Origin: Bacteroidales bacterium
GTDB taxonomy: Bacteria; Bacteroidota; Bacteroidia; Bacteroidales; Bacteroidaceae
DNA: 13,478 bases
Assembly: GCA_004555425.1 (NCBI GenBank)
Contig: SFID01000066.1
Span: forward strand, 1 to 13,478
Direction of reading: 5' to 3'
In this document: one piece after another, positions 1-6,763 of the stretch
How positions within the stretch are numbered: the first letter of the stretch is position 1
Layout of the letters: the number at the start of each line of letters is the position of its first letter
Notes under the pieces: model-generated
What the model was told of the DNA's origin: nothing
The model's database searches: none
Seen by the model: only the letters and a program-made list of their open reading frames with translations
Position numbers and translations under genes: made by a program

Positions 1-12
1 TCTTCGCTAGTA

Positions 13-44
13 CAAAGATAATACATTTTTCCGCGAAATCCAAA
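13..44 (-). promoter_or_regulatory. Bacteroidetes-type promoter firing leftward out of the window
   Basis: On the minus strand a TTTG (44-41) is followed by exactly 20 bases and then TATCTTTG (20-13). This fits the Bacteroides consensus TTTG-N19-21-TAnnTTTG completely. Transcription would start near position 7 and run off the left edge, so the neighbouring gene outside the window is probably transcribed leftward. An inverted repeat (TTAACAT at 50-56, ATGTTAA at 74-80) lies just upstream of the -33 box and could be a regulator site; that part is inference. Confidence 0.7.
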
Positions 45-107
45 TCGCGTTAACATATCGCAACACTTCGGAAATGTTAAAATCGCGGTTTTTTATTTAC
101 AATTTAT

Positions 108-144
108 AGGTAGGTTCTATAAACTAGACTTCAATGGAAGGTAG
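108..144 (+). repeat. Dispersed repeat, copy A
   Basis: This 37-base segment matches 6534-6569 at 33 of 37 alignment columns by my hand alignment. The first 16 bases are identical. Its first ~20 bases are also nearly the same as the reverse complement of 6700-6719. It lies downstream of the small membrane protein gene. No matching inverted end is visible nearby, so this copy looks solitary or truncated. Confidence 0.65.
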
Positions 145-184
145 GGCTTCTCTCGGCTATGGCCTGTTCGGAAGGGGACGGTGG

Positions 185-556
185 TCAGCCTTCGCGGTTG
201 ATTTTTTCGATGACAGCGGGCAGTCGGAAGGAAGTGTAGAGTTCGATAATGGCGCCGATGGCCAGTGCGAGTTTCCATTCGTCGTGGGCGCAGGGTTCCA
301 CCTGGTATTTGCTCATAAACATCATGCCGCCTGCCACGAGCAGACAGAGTGCGCCAAACTTTTGCTGGCGATAGAGACGGCGAACGGCAAAGTGGTCAAT
401 GGGCAGCGGACTGGTGACTTGCACGGCACCAAAGAGGAATGCGCCTGCCGTGTAGATGGCGGGGGCATAGCCCATGAGAGTGGGGAAGACGGGAAGGGCA
501 GCACCTACAAGAAGGAGAAGGCCGCCAATAGAATAGAGAATTGTGCGAAGTGACAT
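185..556 (-). CDS. Small four-helix membrane protein of unknown function
   Basis: The 123-residue protein has four predicted membrane segments at about residues 6-23, 31-47, 67-82 and 94-110. A basic stretch (R59-R60-L-Y-R63) lies between helices two and three, and the C-terminus is charged. I recognise no catalytic motif. I have an impression that small proteins of this type are conserved in Bacteroidales beside the FtsB/DivIC gene, but I cannot confirm a named family. It starts with ATG 60 bases after the division gene on the same strand, with no terminator between, so the two are probably co-transcribed. A role at the cell envelope or division site is only suggested by this linkage. The longest reading frame on the opposite strand (134-553) looks like a shadow of this gene. 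Confidence 0.8.
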   Translation of the reverse strand: MSLRTILYSIGGLLLLVGAALPVFPTLMGYAPAIYTAGAFLFGAVQVTSPLPIDHFAVRRLYRQQKFGALCLLVAGGMMFMSKYQVEPCAHDEWKLALAIGAIIELYTSFRLPAVIEKINREG

Positions 557-616
557 AGGGATGGGGTATTTGTTGGGGCAGCGTCTAGCGCTTGGGGTAG
601 ACTCTATATATTGAAC

Positions 617-883
617 CTACTTAATAATATATATGTCTTCGCCAGGCCGCTTCATGAAATATTGTTCGCGGGCCACGTGGATGATGGCGTCGGGATTGTT
701 GCGCAGTTCGTCCAGGCGCAGGCTGTCGCGTTGGCTGCGTTCCTTGTACACTTGGATTTCGTGGCGCAGAGAGTCGTTGACCTTCCTAATTTCTAGGCGG
801 TTCCATACGCTGTTCGTGTCGAGGAAACCAATGATGACCACGAAGGCGATGACGGTAATCAGATATTTCTTGGCTAGTTTCAC
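617..883 (-). CDS. ftsB: FtsB/DivIC-family septum formation initiator
   Basis: The 88-residue protein has the classic layout of this family. There is a short basic N-terminus (MKLAKK), one membrane helix at about residues 7-21, a charged heptad-like coiled coil at about 30-62, and a conserved end with N63-P64 and R79-P80-G81-E82 followed by DIYII. In known bacteria FtsB/DivIC forms a complex with FtsL and FtsQ/DivIB that helps activate septal wall synthesis. The length is normal for Bacteroidetes members. It starts 63 bases after the end of the C11 protease gene and leads into the small membrane protein gene. A near-match to the -7 box (GATATTTG, 913-906) could give it its own promoter. I am confident of the family; the choice of the name FtsB over DivIC is conventional. 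Confidence 0.9.
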   Translation of the reverse strand: MKLAKKYLITVIAFVVIIGFLDTNSVWNRLEIRKVNDSLRHEIQVYKERSQRDSLRLDELRNNPDAIIHVAREQYFMKRPGEDIYIIK

Positions 884-905
884 GGTAGGGGGGATTGTCT
901 ATGTT

Positions 906-913
906 CAAATATC
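906..913 (-). promoter_or_regulatory. Possible -7 box for ftsB
   Basis: The minus strand reads GATATTTG, seven of eight positions of TAnnTTTG, about 23 bases before the ftsB ATG. I see no TTTG at the expected -33 distance, so this is weak. Confidence 0.3.
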
Positions 914-946
914 AGTTAGGGGGGGAGGGGCGGTGTTGTCGGCCGT

Positions 947-2284
947 TTACAAGGGCAGGCGTAGCAGACGCTCGTCGTAGTCCGTCCATCCCGCTGCGCG
1001 ATACCATTCCGTCTGGCGGAACTGTTCGTTCAGGTCGCCAAAGATGCATGCGTTGGCATTTTGCGTATAGGCTGGCTGTGGAAGGAAAGCCGCCACGCCG
1101 CAGTAGTTGGTGGTATCCACGTTGATGTATGACCAGTTGCTGGGGCCGGCCCAGAATCTGGTCGTTGCACGTTTACACGTGATGGCTTGCGCCAGCACCT
1201 CGTCCAGCCTTTGCATATCCTTCTCGGAGAGGATGCGTTGCATCGTGCTTCTCAGGTCGTGCTGCTTGGGCCGGTAGTAGTAGTGGGAGTGGTAGGGGTG
1301 ATAATGCTGCACGTCATTGAAATTCGGCATGGTGTCGTCAATGGCTATGGAGGAGTTGGGAAGCAGTTGGGCAATGGTGTGTGCCAGGGAGTCAAGGGCA
1401 GCGGTGCGCACGCAGGAAATCACTATGCCGTAGTCGCCATACACCCTATTTTGTGCGGGGTCAATGATGTCGGCGTAATAGGTTGTCACGATGTCCTCCA
1501 CCTGCGGGCTGAACAGCCCCGCTTGAATCAGGTGCGTATAGTTGCCGCCGTAGGCGCTGATGGCCATGGGCGATGCCACCACATAGTCCGTTGCGTGGCG
1601 CAGGGCGTAGTCGCTTTCCACGTTTTGCATCAGGCAGGCATCGAAGAGGATGTAGCGCAGGTGTATCCCGCTTTCCTCAAGGGCTTGGGCCATGTCGGTG
1701 ATGTCCATCTGCGGGCCCGGTGTACCCGTCAGGTCGCGGTCGCCAGACATACTGCCGCCCGTGCCCACATCAATGCCGAAGGAAAAGGGCGCGAAGGTGG
1801 ATGCCGAACGGCTATACTCCTTGTTCGTGGCGGGAATCCATCCATCGGCGTGCGACCAGAGCACCAGGCCATACTCCTCGGCGGGACAATGTTGTCGCAC
1901 CCAGCTGGCCACATCGCAGAGTGTCTGCGGGTCGGCCGAATTGACCTCCTGATTCCATTGGCGAAGCAGAACGGGCCTGTCGCTGCTGGCTCTGATTTCC
2001 ATCAATCGCGGGTATTTGGCATCGTCCACGTAGAGCAGCAGGCGGTCGTTGGGCGCAATGAATTGTCGTCCCTGCATGATTTCTATGGAGTCGCTTTGGT
2101 GGTAGTGGTTGGCTCCCAGCGAATTTTGCGCACACATATATATAAGGACAGTTCGGCGTGCCACCTTGTCTTTGGGCCACAGGGAAGGGTTGGTGTCATC
2201 GTCGTGGCAGGCGCACAGCGATGTCAGCAGTACAAGGAGGCCGATTAGCCTGGCCGCAAGGCGATTACATGTATGGAGGTTCAT
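947..2284 (-). CDS. Clostripain-related (peptidase family C11) lipoprotein protease
   Basis: From ATG at 2284 the product is 445 residues. A signal peptide ends in a lipobox L-C-A-C with the lipidated cysteine at residue 26, so the protein should be a membrane-anchored lipoprotein. The C11 catalytic dyad is visible as His145 in LVLWSHADGW and Cys217 in LFDACLMQNVES. Family members are cysteine endopeptidases, often with Arg specificity; here specificity is unknown. The frame extends upstream to TTG at 2308, but ATG at 2284 gives a proper signal peptide. A stretch at residues 327-342 is very rich in His and Tyr, which is odd for the family. It is divergent from the lipoprotein-DPP IV pair, and a -7 box lies at 2365-2358. 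The catalytic residues are present, so it is probably active. Confidence 0.92.
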   Translation of the reverse strand: MNLHTCNRLAARLIGLLVLLTSLCACHDDDTNPSLWPKDKVARRTVLIYMCAQNSLGANHYHQSDSIEIMQGRQFIAPNDRLLLYVDDAKYPRLMEIRASSDRPVLLRQWNQEVNSADPQTLCDVASWVRQHCPAEEYGLVLWSHADGWIPATNKEYSRSASTFAPFSFGIDVGTGGSMSGDRDLTGTPGPQMDITDMAQALEESGIHLRYILFDACLMQNVESDYALRHATDYVVASPMAISAYGGNYTHLIQAGLFSPQVEDIVTTYYADIIDPAQNRVYGDYGIVISCVRTAALDSLAHTIAQLLPNSSIAIDDTMPNFNDVQHYHPYHSHYYYRPKQHDLRSTMQRILSEKDMQRLDEVLAQAITCKRATTRFWAGPSNWSYINVDTTNYCGVAAFLPQPAYTQNANACIFGDLNEQFRQTEWYRAAGWTDYDERLLRLPL

Positions 2285-2357
2285 GAACGAATATTCCGTT
2301 TGCCGCAATCGGGTAGAAGCAATGATTCTGAGTTGTTGTCAAAAAGAGGCGGCACGG

Positions 2358-2387
2358 CAAAATTACGCAAAAATCCCTATCTCCAAT
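2358..2387 (-). promoter_or_regulatory. Likely promoter of the C11 protease gene
   Basis: The minus strand carries TAATTTTG (2365-2358), a full match to TAnnTTTG. ATTG (2387-2384) lies 18 bases upstream as a weak -33 box. The start site would be near 2351, giving a leader of about 67 bases to the ATG at 2284. Confidence 0.45.
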
Positions 2388-2407
2388 GGGATTTCCCGCC
2401 TTTTTTC

Positions 2408-2438
2408 TTGCCCAAGTGGCTGGCATTTCGTTATTTTG
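2408..2438 (+). promoter_or_regulatory. Possible promoter of the lipoprotein-DPP IV pair
   Basis: TTG (2408-2410), 20 bases, then TTATTTTG (2431-2438), seven of eight positions of TAnnTTTG. The first gene starts at 2510. It lies back to back with the C11 promoter in a 225-base divergent spacer. Confidence 0.35.
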
Positions 2439-2509
2439 TAGGCCGATATAGCAAAAGACCCCCCGTTGCTCTTCTTCTGTGCAACAGGCCGAATAATCCA
2501 AAAAAATCT

Positions 2510-3082
2510 ATGAAACAATTTCCCTCCCTCCTAATGGCTGTCGTGTGTGGCAGTTGGCTTTGCAGTGCTTGCGGCAGTGGCGACAAGGATGCTCAGCAGG
2601 CCGATTCGACAGTCGTTGTGGCTGCCCAGCAGACCAATCAGCCGCAGACCAATGTCAGATGCCCAGAGTTGCTCGACACCCTGCGCATTGGTGCCAGCGT
2701 ATATGCTTGTCAGATTCAGACCAGTGCCGATGAGACGCTCCCCGTCTTCGTCGACAATCAAGAGCAGGAGTTCTATCAAAACCGCGTGACCATCCGCGTG
2801 ACCCGCGATGGGCAGGAGGTGATTTCCCGCTCCTTTGTCAAGGACGATTTCAGCAAATATTGTGTTGCCTCAACCCGCCAGGATTTCGATGCAGGTATGC
2901 TCAACGGCATGAGTCTCAACAGCGAAGCCTCGGATGCAGGCCGCCTCTGCTTCTGGGCCGTTGTGGGATGGTGTGGCGAGGGCCCCACCTTCCGCGTCTA
3001 TATCCAGCCGGGCAGCAACCAGGTGAGCATAGAGCAGGACTTCAGTTCCGTGGACAACTCTATGCCCGAAGAAACCATGTAA
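2510..3082 (+). CDS. Small secreted lipoprotein, function unknown (possibly DUF4738-like)
   Basis: Starting at ATG 2510 (MKQFPSLLMAVV), the 190-residue product has a short signal peptide ending in C-S-A-C with the lipidated Cys at residue 21. A low-complexity Q/A/T/D linker follows (about 24-48), then a compact domain from about residue 50 with TIRVTRDGQEVISRSFVKDDF at its centre. The reading frame stays open to about 2273 without a plausible start, and the signal peptide fixes the ATG at 2510. The domain recalls the DUF4738 lipoproteins of Bacteroidales, but that is from memory and unverified. The C-terminus is acidic. The stop lies 28 bases before the dipeptidyl peptidase IV gene, so the two are very likely one operon and the protein may act at the same cell surface. 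Confidence 0.85.
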   Translation: MKQFPSLLMAVVCGSWLCSACGSGDKDAQQADSTVVVAAQQTNQPQTNVRCPELLDTLRIGASVYACQIQTSADETLPVFVDNQEQEFYQNRVTIRVTRDGQEVISRSFVKDDFSKYCVASTRQDFDAGMLNGMSLNSEASDAGRLCFWAVVGWCGEGPTFRVYIQPGSNQVSIEQDFSSVDNSMPEETM

Positions 3083-3110
3083 TCCGTGTAATACCCATTC
3101 CATTTAGAAT

Positions 3111-5321
3111 ATGAAAAAAATCATCCTCTGCCTGGCCGCGCTCTTCGGCCTGACCCTTGCGCCGGTGCAGGCACAGTCCAACGCACTCACGCTCCGCGAC
3201 ATCACGGACGGTGCCTATTCGCCCCGCTATGTCTATGGCGTCAAGCCGATGCGGGACGGCGAGCACTACTCGCAGCTTTCCAGCGACTATCGCCGCATCG
3301 TCGTTTCCTCCTTCCGCACTGGCAAGGAGACGTCCACCCTCTTCGATGCCGCCAAGGCCCAAGGCCCTGTCAAACTCGAGACCATCGATGGCTACATCCT
3401 CTCGCCCGACGAGCAGTTTATCCTGCTCCAGACCAAGACCAAGGCCATCTACCGCCGCTCCTTCACGGCCGAGTACTACCTCTTTGATATCAAGAACAAC
3501 TCCTTCGTGCCCCTCTCCACGGGCGGCCCGCAGCAGGTGCCGCAGTTCTCGCCCGATGGCAACGTCATCGGCTTCGTGCGCGAGGGCAACCTCTTCATCG
3601 TCAAACTCCTCTATGGCAATGCAGAGATACAGGTGACGAAGGACGGCAAGTTCAACGAAATCATCAACGGCATCCCCGACTGGGTCAACGAAGAGGAGTT
3701 CTCCACCAACTGTTCCTTCGGTTTCTCGGCCGACAGCCAGATGCTCGCTTGGGTGCGCTACGACGAGAGCGGCGTGGATATCTACCACATGCAAATGTTC
3801 AAGGGTAGCCATCCCGCCCATGCCGACAACGACCTCTACCCCGGCGAATACGCCTATAAATATCCCGTGGCAGGTACGGCCAACTCCAAGGTGAGCGTTC
3901 ATTCCTACGACATCAAGAACCGCGTCACCCGCACCCTCAAGGTGCCCCTCGATGCCGACGGCTACATTCCCCGTATCCACTTCACCGACGACCCCACCAA
4001 ACTCGCCGTCATCACCCTCAATCGCCATCAAAACCGCATGGAGGTCTATATGGTCAATCCCCGCTCCACCGAAGCCAAGATGGTGCTGCGCGAGACCAAC
4101 GACCGCTACATCCGCGAGGCAGCCTATACCGACATGAAGTTCTACAAGGGCCACTTCTCCCTCCTCTCCGAGCGCACGGGCTATCAGCAACTCTATTGGT
4201 ACACCCTCAACGGCCAGCTGGAGCAGACCGTGACGAAGGGCAACTTCGAAGTGACGCATTTCTATGGCTACGACGAGGCTGCGGGCCGCTTCTTCTATTC
4301 CGCACGCGCCGAGAGTCCCCTGCGCCAGGAGGTCTATATGGCCGACCGCAAGGGTAAGGTGACGCGCCTCTCGCAGCAGACGGGCACAAACTCCGCCACG
4401 TTCAGCACAACTATGAAATATTTCATGAACGTCTATTCCTCCGCCCAGCAACCGCCCGTCACCTCCCTCTGCGATGCCACGGGCAAGACGCTGACCACCC
4501 TCGTGGACAACGCCGACCTGAAACAGAAAGTCAACGGCCGACTCGGCACGAAGGAGTTCTTTACCTTCACCACCAGCGAGGGCGTCCAGCTCAACGGATG
4601 GATGGTCAAGCCCAAGGATTTCGACCCCGCGCGCCGCTATCCCGTCATCATGTATCAGTATAGCGGACCTGGTTCGCAGGAGGTGACCGATTCGTGGAAC
4701 CTCGGCTTCTTCGGCGGCGGCGTGTTCGAGAGTTACATGGCCCAGCGCGGCTACATTTACGTCTGTGTGGACGGTCGTGGCACGGGCGGCCGCGGTGCCG
4801 ATTTCGAGAAATGCACCTATCTCAACCTGGGCGACCTTGAGAGCAAGGACCAAGTGGAAACGGCCCTCTATCTGGGCTCCCTCCCCTTCATCGACAAGGA
4901 CCGCATCGCCATTTGGGGCTGGAGCTTCGGCGGATTCAATACGTTGATGTCTATGAGCGAAGGCCGTCCCGTCTTCCGCGCTGGTGTGGCCATTGCCGCC
5001 CCCAGCAACTGGAAATACTACGACACCGTCTATACCGAGCGCTATATGCGCACGCCGCAGGAGAACCCCCAGGGCTACGACCGCTGCCCCATCAGCCGAG
5101 CCGCCCAGCTTCACGGCGACCTCCTGCTCATCCACGGCACAGCCGATGACAACGTACACGTGCGCAATGCCCACGAAGTGAGCGAAGCCCTCGTGCAGGC
5201 CGACAAGCAGTTTGAAATGCAAATCTACACGAACCGCAATCACAATATCTACGGCGGCAACACCCGCTACCATCTCTTCACCCGCGTCTGCAACTTCTTC
5301 GACGCCAAACTGAAGAAATAG
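3111..5321 (+). CDS. dpp4: Dipeptidyl peptidase IV (prolyl oligopeptidase family S9B)
   Basis: The 736-residue protein begins with a Sec signal peptide (cleavage expected after Ala21, in VQA-Q), followed by the beta-propeller region (about 30-480) and an alpha/beta hydrolase domain (about 490-736). The catalytic triad is visible: Ser605 in GWSFGG, Asp679 in HGTADDNVH and His711 in NHNIYGG. The double-glutamate motif that grips the substrate N-terminus is present as DWVNEEE (Glu195-Glu196), and YSGPGSQ gives the oxyanion Tyr. DPP IV removes X-Pro dipeptides in the periplasm; peptide-using Bacteroidales such as P. gingivalis use it in nutrition. Length matches the family. It follows the small lipoprotein gene by 28 bases and ends at a strong terminator. 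A long open frame on the opposite strand is a composition artefact. Confidence 0.97.
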   Translation: MKKIILCLAALFGLTLAPVQAQSNALTLRDITDGAYSPRYVYGVKPMRDGEHYSQLSSDYRRIVVSSFRTGKETSTLFDAAKAQGPVKLETIDGYILSPDEQFILLQTKTKAIYRRSFTAEYYLFDIKNNSFVPLSTGGPQQVPQFSPDGNVIGFVREGNLFIVKLLYGNAEIQVTKDGKFNEIINGIPDWVNEEEFSTNCSFGFSADSQMLAWVRYDESGVDIYHMQMFKGSHPAHADNDLYPGEYAYKYPVAGTANSKVSVHSYDIKNRVTRTLKVPLDADGYIPRIHFTDDPTKLAVITLNRHQNRMEVYMVNPRSTEAKMVLRETNDRYIREAAYTDMKFYKGHFSLLSERTGYQQLYWYTLNGQLEQTVTKGNFEVTHFYGYDEAAGRFFYSARAESPLRQEVYMADRKGKVTRLSQQTGTNSATFSTTMKYFMNVYSSAQQPPVTSLCDATGKTLTTLVDNADLKQKVNGRLGTKEFFTFTTSEGVQLNGWMVKPKDFDPARRYPVIMYQYSGPGSQEVTDSWNLGFFGGGVFESYMAQRGYIYVCVDGRGTGGRGADFEKCTYLNLGDLESKDQVETALYLGSLPFIDKDRIAIWGWSFGGFNTLMSMSEGRPVFRAGVAIAAPSNWKYYDTVYTERYMRTPQENPQGYDRCPISRAAQLHGDLLLIHGTADDNVHVRNAHEVSEALVQADKQFEMQIYTNRNHNIYGGNTRYHLFTRVCNFFDAKLKK

Positions 5322-5340
5322 TCATCACGGCTCAACAATA

Positions 5341-5390
5341 AACACGAGGAGGACAGCGAGCTTAACCAGCCGCTGCCCTCCTCGTGTTGT
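5341..5390 (+). terminator. Rho-independent terminator of the lipoprotein-DPP IV operon
   Basis: Arms at 5341-5358 and 5371-5388 pair over 18 positions with a single A-C mismatch around a 12-base loop. It starts 19 bases after the dpp4 stop codon. The trailing T-tract is short and broken (GTTATT), but the stem is very long and GC-rich in its core. It is nearly symmetric and might also act on leftward transcripts. Confidence 0.75.
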
Positions 5391-5403
5391 TATTGGTCGC
5401 TTT

Positions 5404-5426
5404 GCTTCCTGAGCGCGCGAGGAAGC
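5404..5426. repeat. Short hairpin in the dpp4-udk spacer
   Basis: GCTTCCT (5404-5410) and AGGAAGC (5420-5426) form a 7-bp stem around a 9-base loop. It lies between the dpp4 terminator and the larger palindrome at 5478-5565. No function can be assigned. Confidence 0.4.
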
Positions 5427-5477
5427 CCAGCCGTGAGCAATGTACTGCCCCTTTTCATTCCCCAAGCCGAGATCCCC

Positions 5478-5565
5478 GTTTCGCTCTCAGAAAAAGTCAG
5501 CGCCCACGGGGCGGTGGGCGAGCGCCCATGGGGCGATGGGCGCTGACTTTCTCGGAGAGAAAAAC
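5478..5565. repeat. Long palindrome containing two tandem hairpin units
   Basis: Arms 5478-5506 and 5537-5565 match as an inverted repeat at 25 of 29 positions, with an uninterrupted run next to the centre. Inside lie two 20-base units (5501-5520 and 5523-5542), each a perfect 7-bp hairpin with loop GGGGCG. The closing pair is C-G in the first unit and T-A in the second, a compensatory change. The region can therefore fold as one long stem or as two short ones. It resembles a REP/REPIN-type intergenic repeat. It has no credible coding content. Confidence 0.7.
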
Positions 5566-5621
5566 AGAAATCGCAGACATTGAAAGACAACGTGCCACAG
5601 CAAACTGCGTGAGATTAGGAG

Positions 5622-5657
5622 TGAAATGCAATGTTCCGCACGTTGCCTGAGGGCGTG
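5622..5657 (+). repeat. Possible degenerate relative of the hipBA-flanking palindrome arm
   Basis: The segment shares the ordered blocks TGAAA, GCAATGT, CCGCACG, TGC and GGCGTG with the palindromes at 6764-6862 and 8495-8591. Its right arm is not preserved as a perfect palindrome. It could be a decayed copy or a chance match. Confidence 0.35.
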
Positions 5658-5717
5658 TAACCCGGCGGAAAAGTACGCATGTTTCGCATGCGATTAAACG
5701 AGACACGCATAGTGCAA

Positions 5718-5739
5718 ACAGCCCCTTGACAGCCCCTTG
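5718..5739 (+). repeat. Tandem 11-bp direct repeat upstream of udk
   Basis: ACAGCCCCTTG occurs twice with no spacer (5718-5728 and 5729-5739). The second copy can also pair (GCCCCTT, 5732-5738) with AAGGGGC at 5764-5770. It lies about 60 bases upstream of the udk -7 box. The near-helical repeat spacing could suit a regulator, but this is speculative. Confidence 0.45.
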
Positions 5740-5798
5740 CTAATATCCGTTTCGCAAAAAACAAAGGGGCAGATAAGTGGCGTTTCAGAATTTTCACC

Positions 5799-5806
5799 TA
5801 TATTTG
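5799..5806 (+). promoter_or_regulatory. Likely -7 box of udk
   Basis: TATATTTG is a full match to TAnnTTTG. No TTTG is found at the usual -33 distance. Transcription would start near 5813, giving a ~70-base leader to GTG 5884. The leader can form a GGGTGG/CCACCC hairpin (5831-5836 with 5853-5858). Confidence 0.5.
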
Positions 5807-5883
5807 CAAACGTCTTATGCTAATACTATGGGGTGGAGAGACCCTTCGTTTACCACCCTGCCTCTTCAAATAAATCAATCACC

Positions 5884-6519
5884 GTGCTAATCATTGGAAT
5901 CGCTGGCGGAACGGGTTCGGGAAAAACCACCGTAGTCCGCAAAATCGTTGAGAGTCTGCCCGAGGGGTCTGTGGCTATCATCCCGCAGGACTCCTATTAT
6001 AATGACCAGTCCGAACTGCCCTTGGCCGTGCGCAAGCTGACCAACTTTGACCATCCCGATGCGTTTGAGTGGCCGCTTCTGGCGCACCAGATTGAGGAAC
6101 TCAAGGCGGGGCGGGCCATTGAGCAGCCCACCTATTCGTATATCACCTGCACGCGCCTGCCCGAAACGATTCATGTGGAGCCGCGCGACGTGATCATCGT
6201 CGAAGGCATTATGACGCTCTACGACAAGAGCCTGCGCGACCAGATGGACCTGAAGATTTACGTAGATGCCGAACCCGACGAGCGCCTCCTGCGCGTCATC
6301 GTGCGCGACATAGCCGAGCGCGGCCATCCCCTCGAGATGCTTATCTCGAAATATCGCAACGTGCTCAAGCCCATGCACGACGAATTCATCGAGCCCACCA
6401 AGCAGTTTGCCGACATCATCATCCCCAACGGCGGCGATAACGCCCGCGCCATCGCCATGATGCAACTCTACATCTTGTCGGCCCTGAAGGAGCAACGCCT
6501 TGCGCGGGCGGAGAGATAG
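5884..6519 (+). CDS. udk: Uridine kinase
   Basis: Uridine kinase phosphorylates uridine and cytidine to UMP and CMP in pyrimidine salvage in the cytoplasm. I place the start at GTG 5884, giving 211 residues that begin MLIIGIAGGTGSGKTT. Bacteroides homologues I know start the same way. A longer frame from GTG 5833 adds 17 unconserved residues. The P-loop is GGTGSGKT (residues 8-15). Further family signatures are NFDHPDAFEW, EQPTYSYITCTR, VEGIMTLYDKSLRDQMD and YVDAEPDERLLRVIVRD. Length is normal. It appears to be a single-gene unit, with a -7 box at 5799-5806 and a leader hairpin. Immediately downstream are the inverted-repeat element and the hipBA cassette, so udk marks the left edge of the accessory insertion. 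Confidence 0.95.
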   Translation: MLIIGIAGGTGSGKTTVVRKIVESLPEGSVAIIPQDSYYNDQSELPLAVRKLTNFDHPDAFEWPLLAHQIEELKAGRAIEQPTYSYITCTRLPETIHVEPRDVIIVEGIMTLYDKSLRDQMDLKIYVDAEPDERLLRVIVRDIAERGHPLEMLISKYRNVLKPMHDEFIEPTKQFADIIIPNGGDNARAIAMMQLYILSALKEQRLARAER

Positions 6520-6533
6520 GCGGCCTTCATTGA

Positions 6534-6719
6534 AGGTAGGTTCTATAAATTAGTTTCATTGGAAGGTAGTATCTCTATTTGGCTTGGATGTCTTTCCGCC
6601 TCTCGCACCATATCTTTTTGTTTTCATTCAGTCACCTAGCCTGCTACGCTCCTTTATGTAAAAAAACTTCCGGATCGATAGGCAAAAATCCATCGCAAGC
6701 TAATTTATAGAACCTACCT
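6534..6719. mobile_element. 186-bp MITE-like element with 20-bp terminal inverted repeats
   Basis: Bases 6534-6553 and 6700-6719 are exact reverse complements over 20 positions (the end begins AGGTAGGTTCTATAAATTAG). The ~146-base interior has no coding frame of note. The left end, with its flanking inner sequence to 6569, matches copy A at 108-144. The inverted match stops exactly at both outer ends. I see no target-site duplication. A small CCTTCA-T-TGAAGG hairpin (6524-6536) overlaps the left end and may serve udk. Being non-coding, repeated and bounded by terminal inverted repeats suits a MITE; no matching transposase is in the window. Confidence 0.6.
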
Positions 6720-6763
6720 GAAAAAAAGGTGTGACTTGAAAGTACCGCACCTTGCTTATAAGG

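Noticed and set aside
611..620. TTGAACCTAC beside the ftsB stop as an inverted partner of repeat copy A.
   Set aside because: Only eight bases (GAACCTAC) match, and they include the ftsB stop codon. Chance is sufficient.
1187..2248. A 353-codon open frame antisense to the C11 protease gene.
   Set aside because: It is rich in Val, Gly and His in the way reverse-complement frames are. The opposite strand encodes a recognisable protease.
2284..2308. TTG at 2308 as the start of the C11 protease.
   Set aside because: ATG at 2284 gives a better signal peptide; the extra eight residues are polar and precede it.
3060..5273. A 737-codon open frame antisense to dpp4.
   Set aside because: It mirrors the sense gene through high GC at third positions. 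It shows no family motif, and dpp4 has a complete catalytic triad.
5384..5650. An 88-codon frame in the dpp4-udk spacer.
   Set aside because: It runs through the terminator edge and the palindrome at 5478-5565, and its amino-acid content follows the repeats. No start signal or family likeness is seen.
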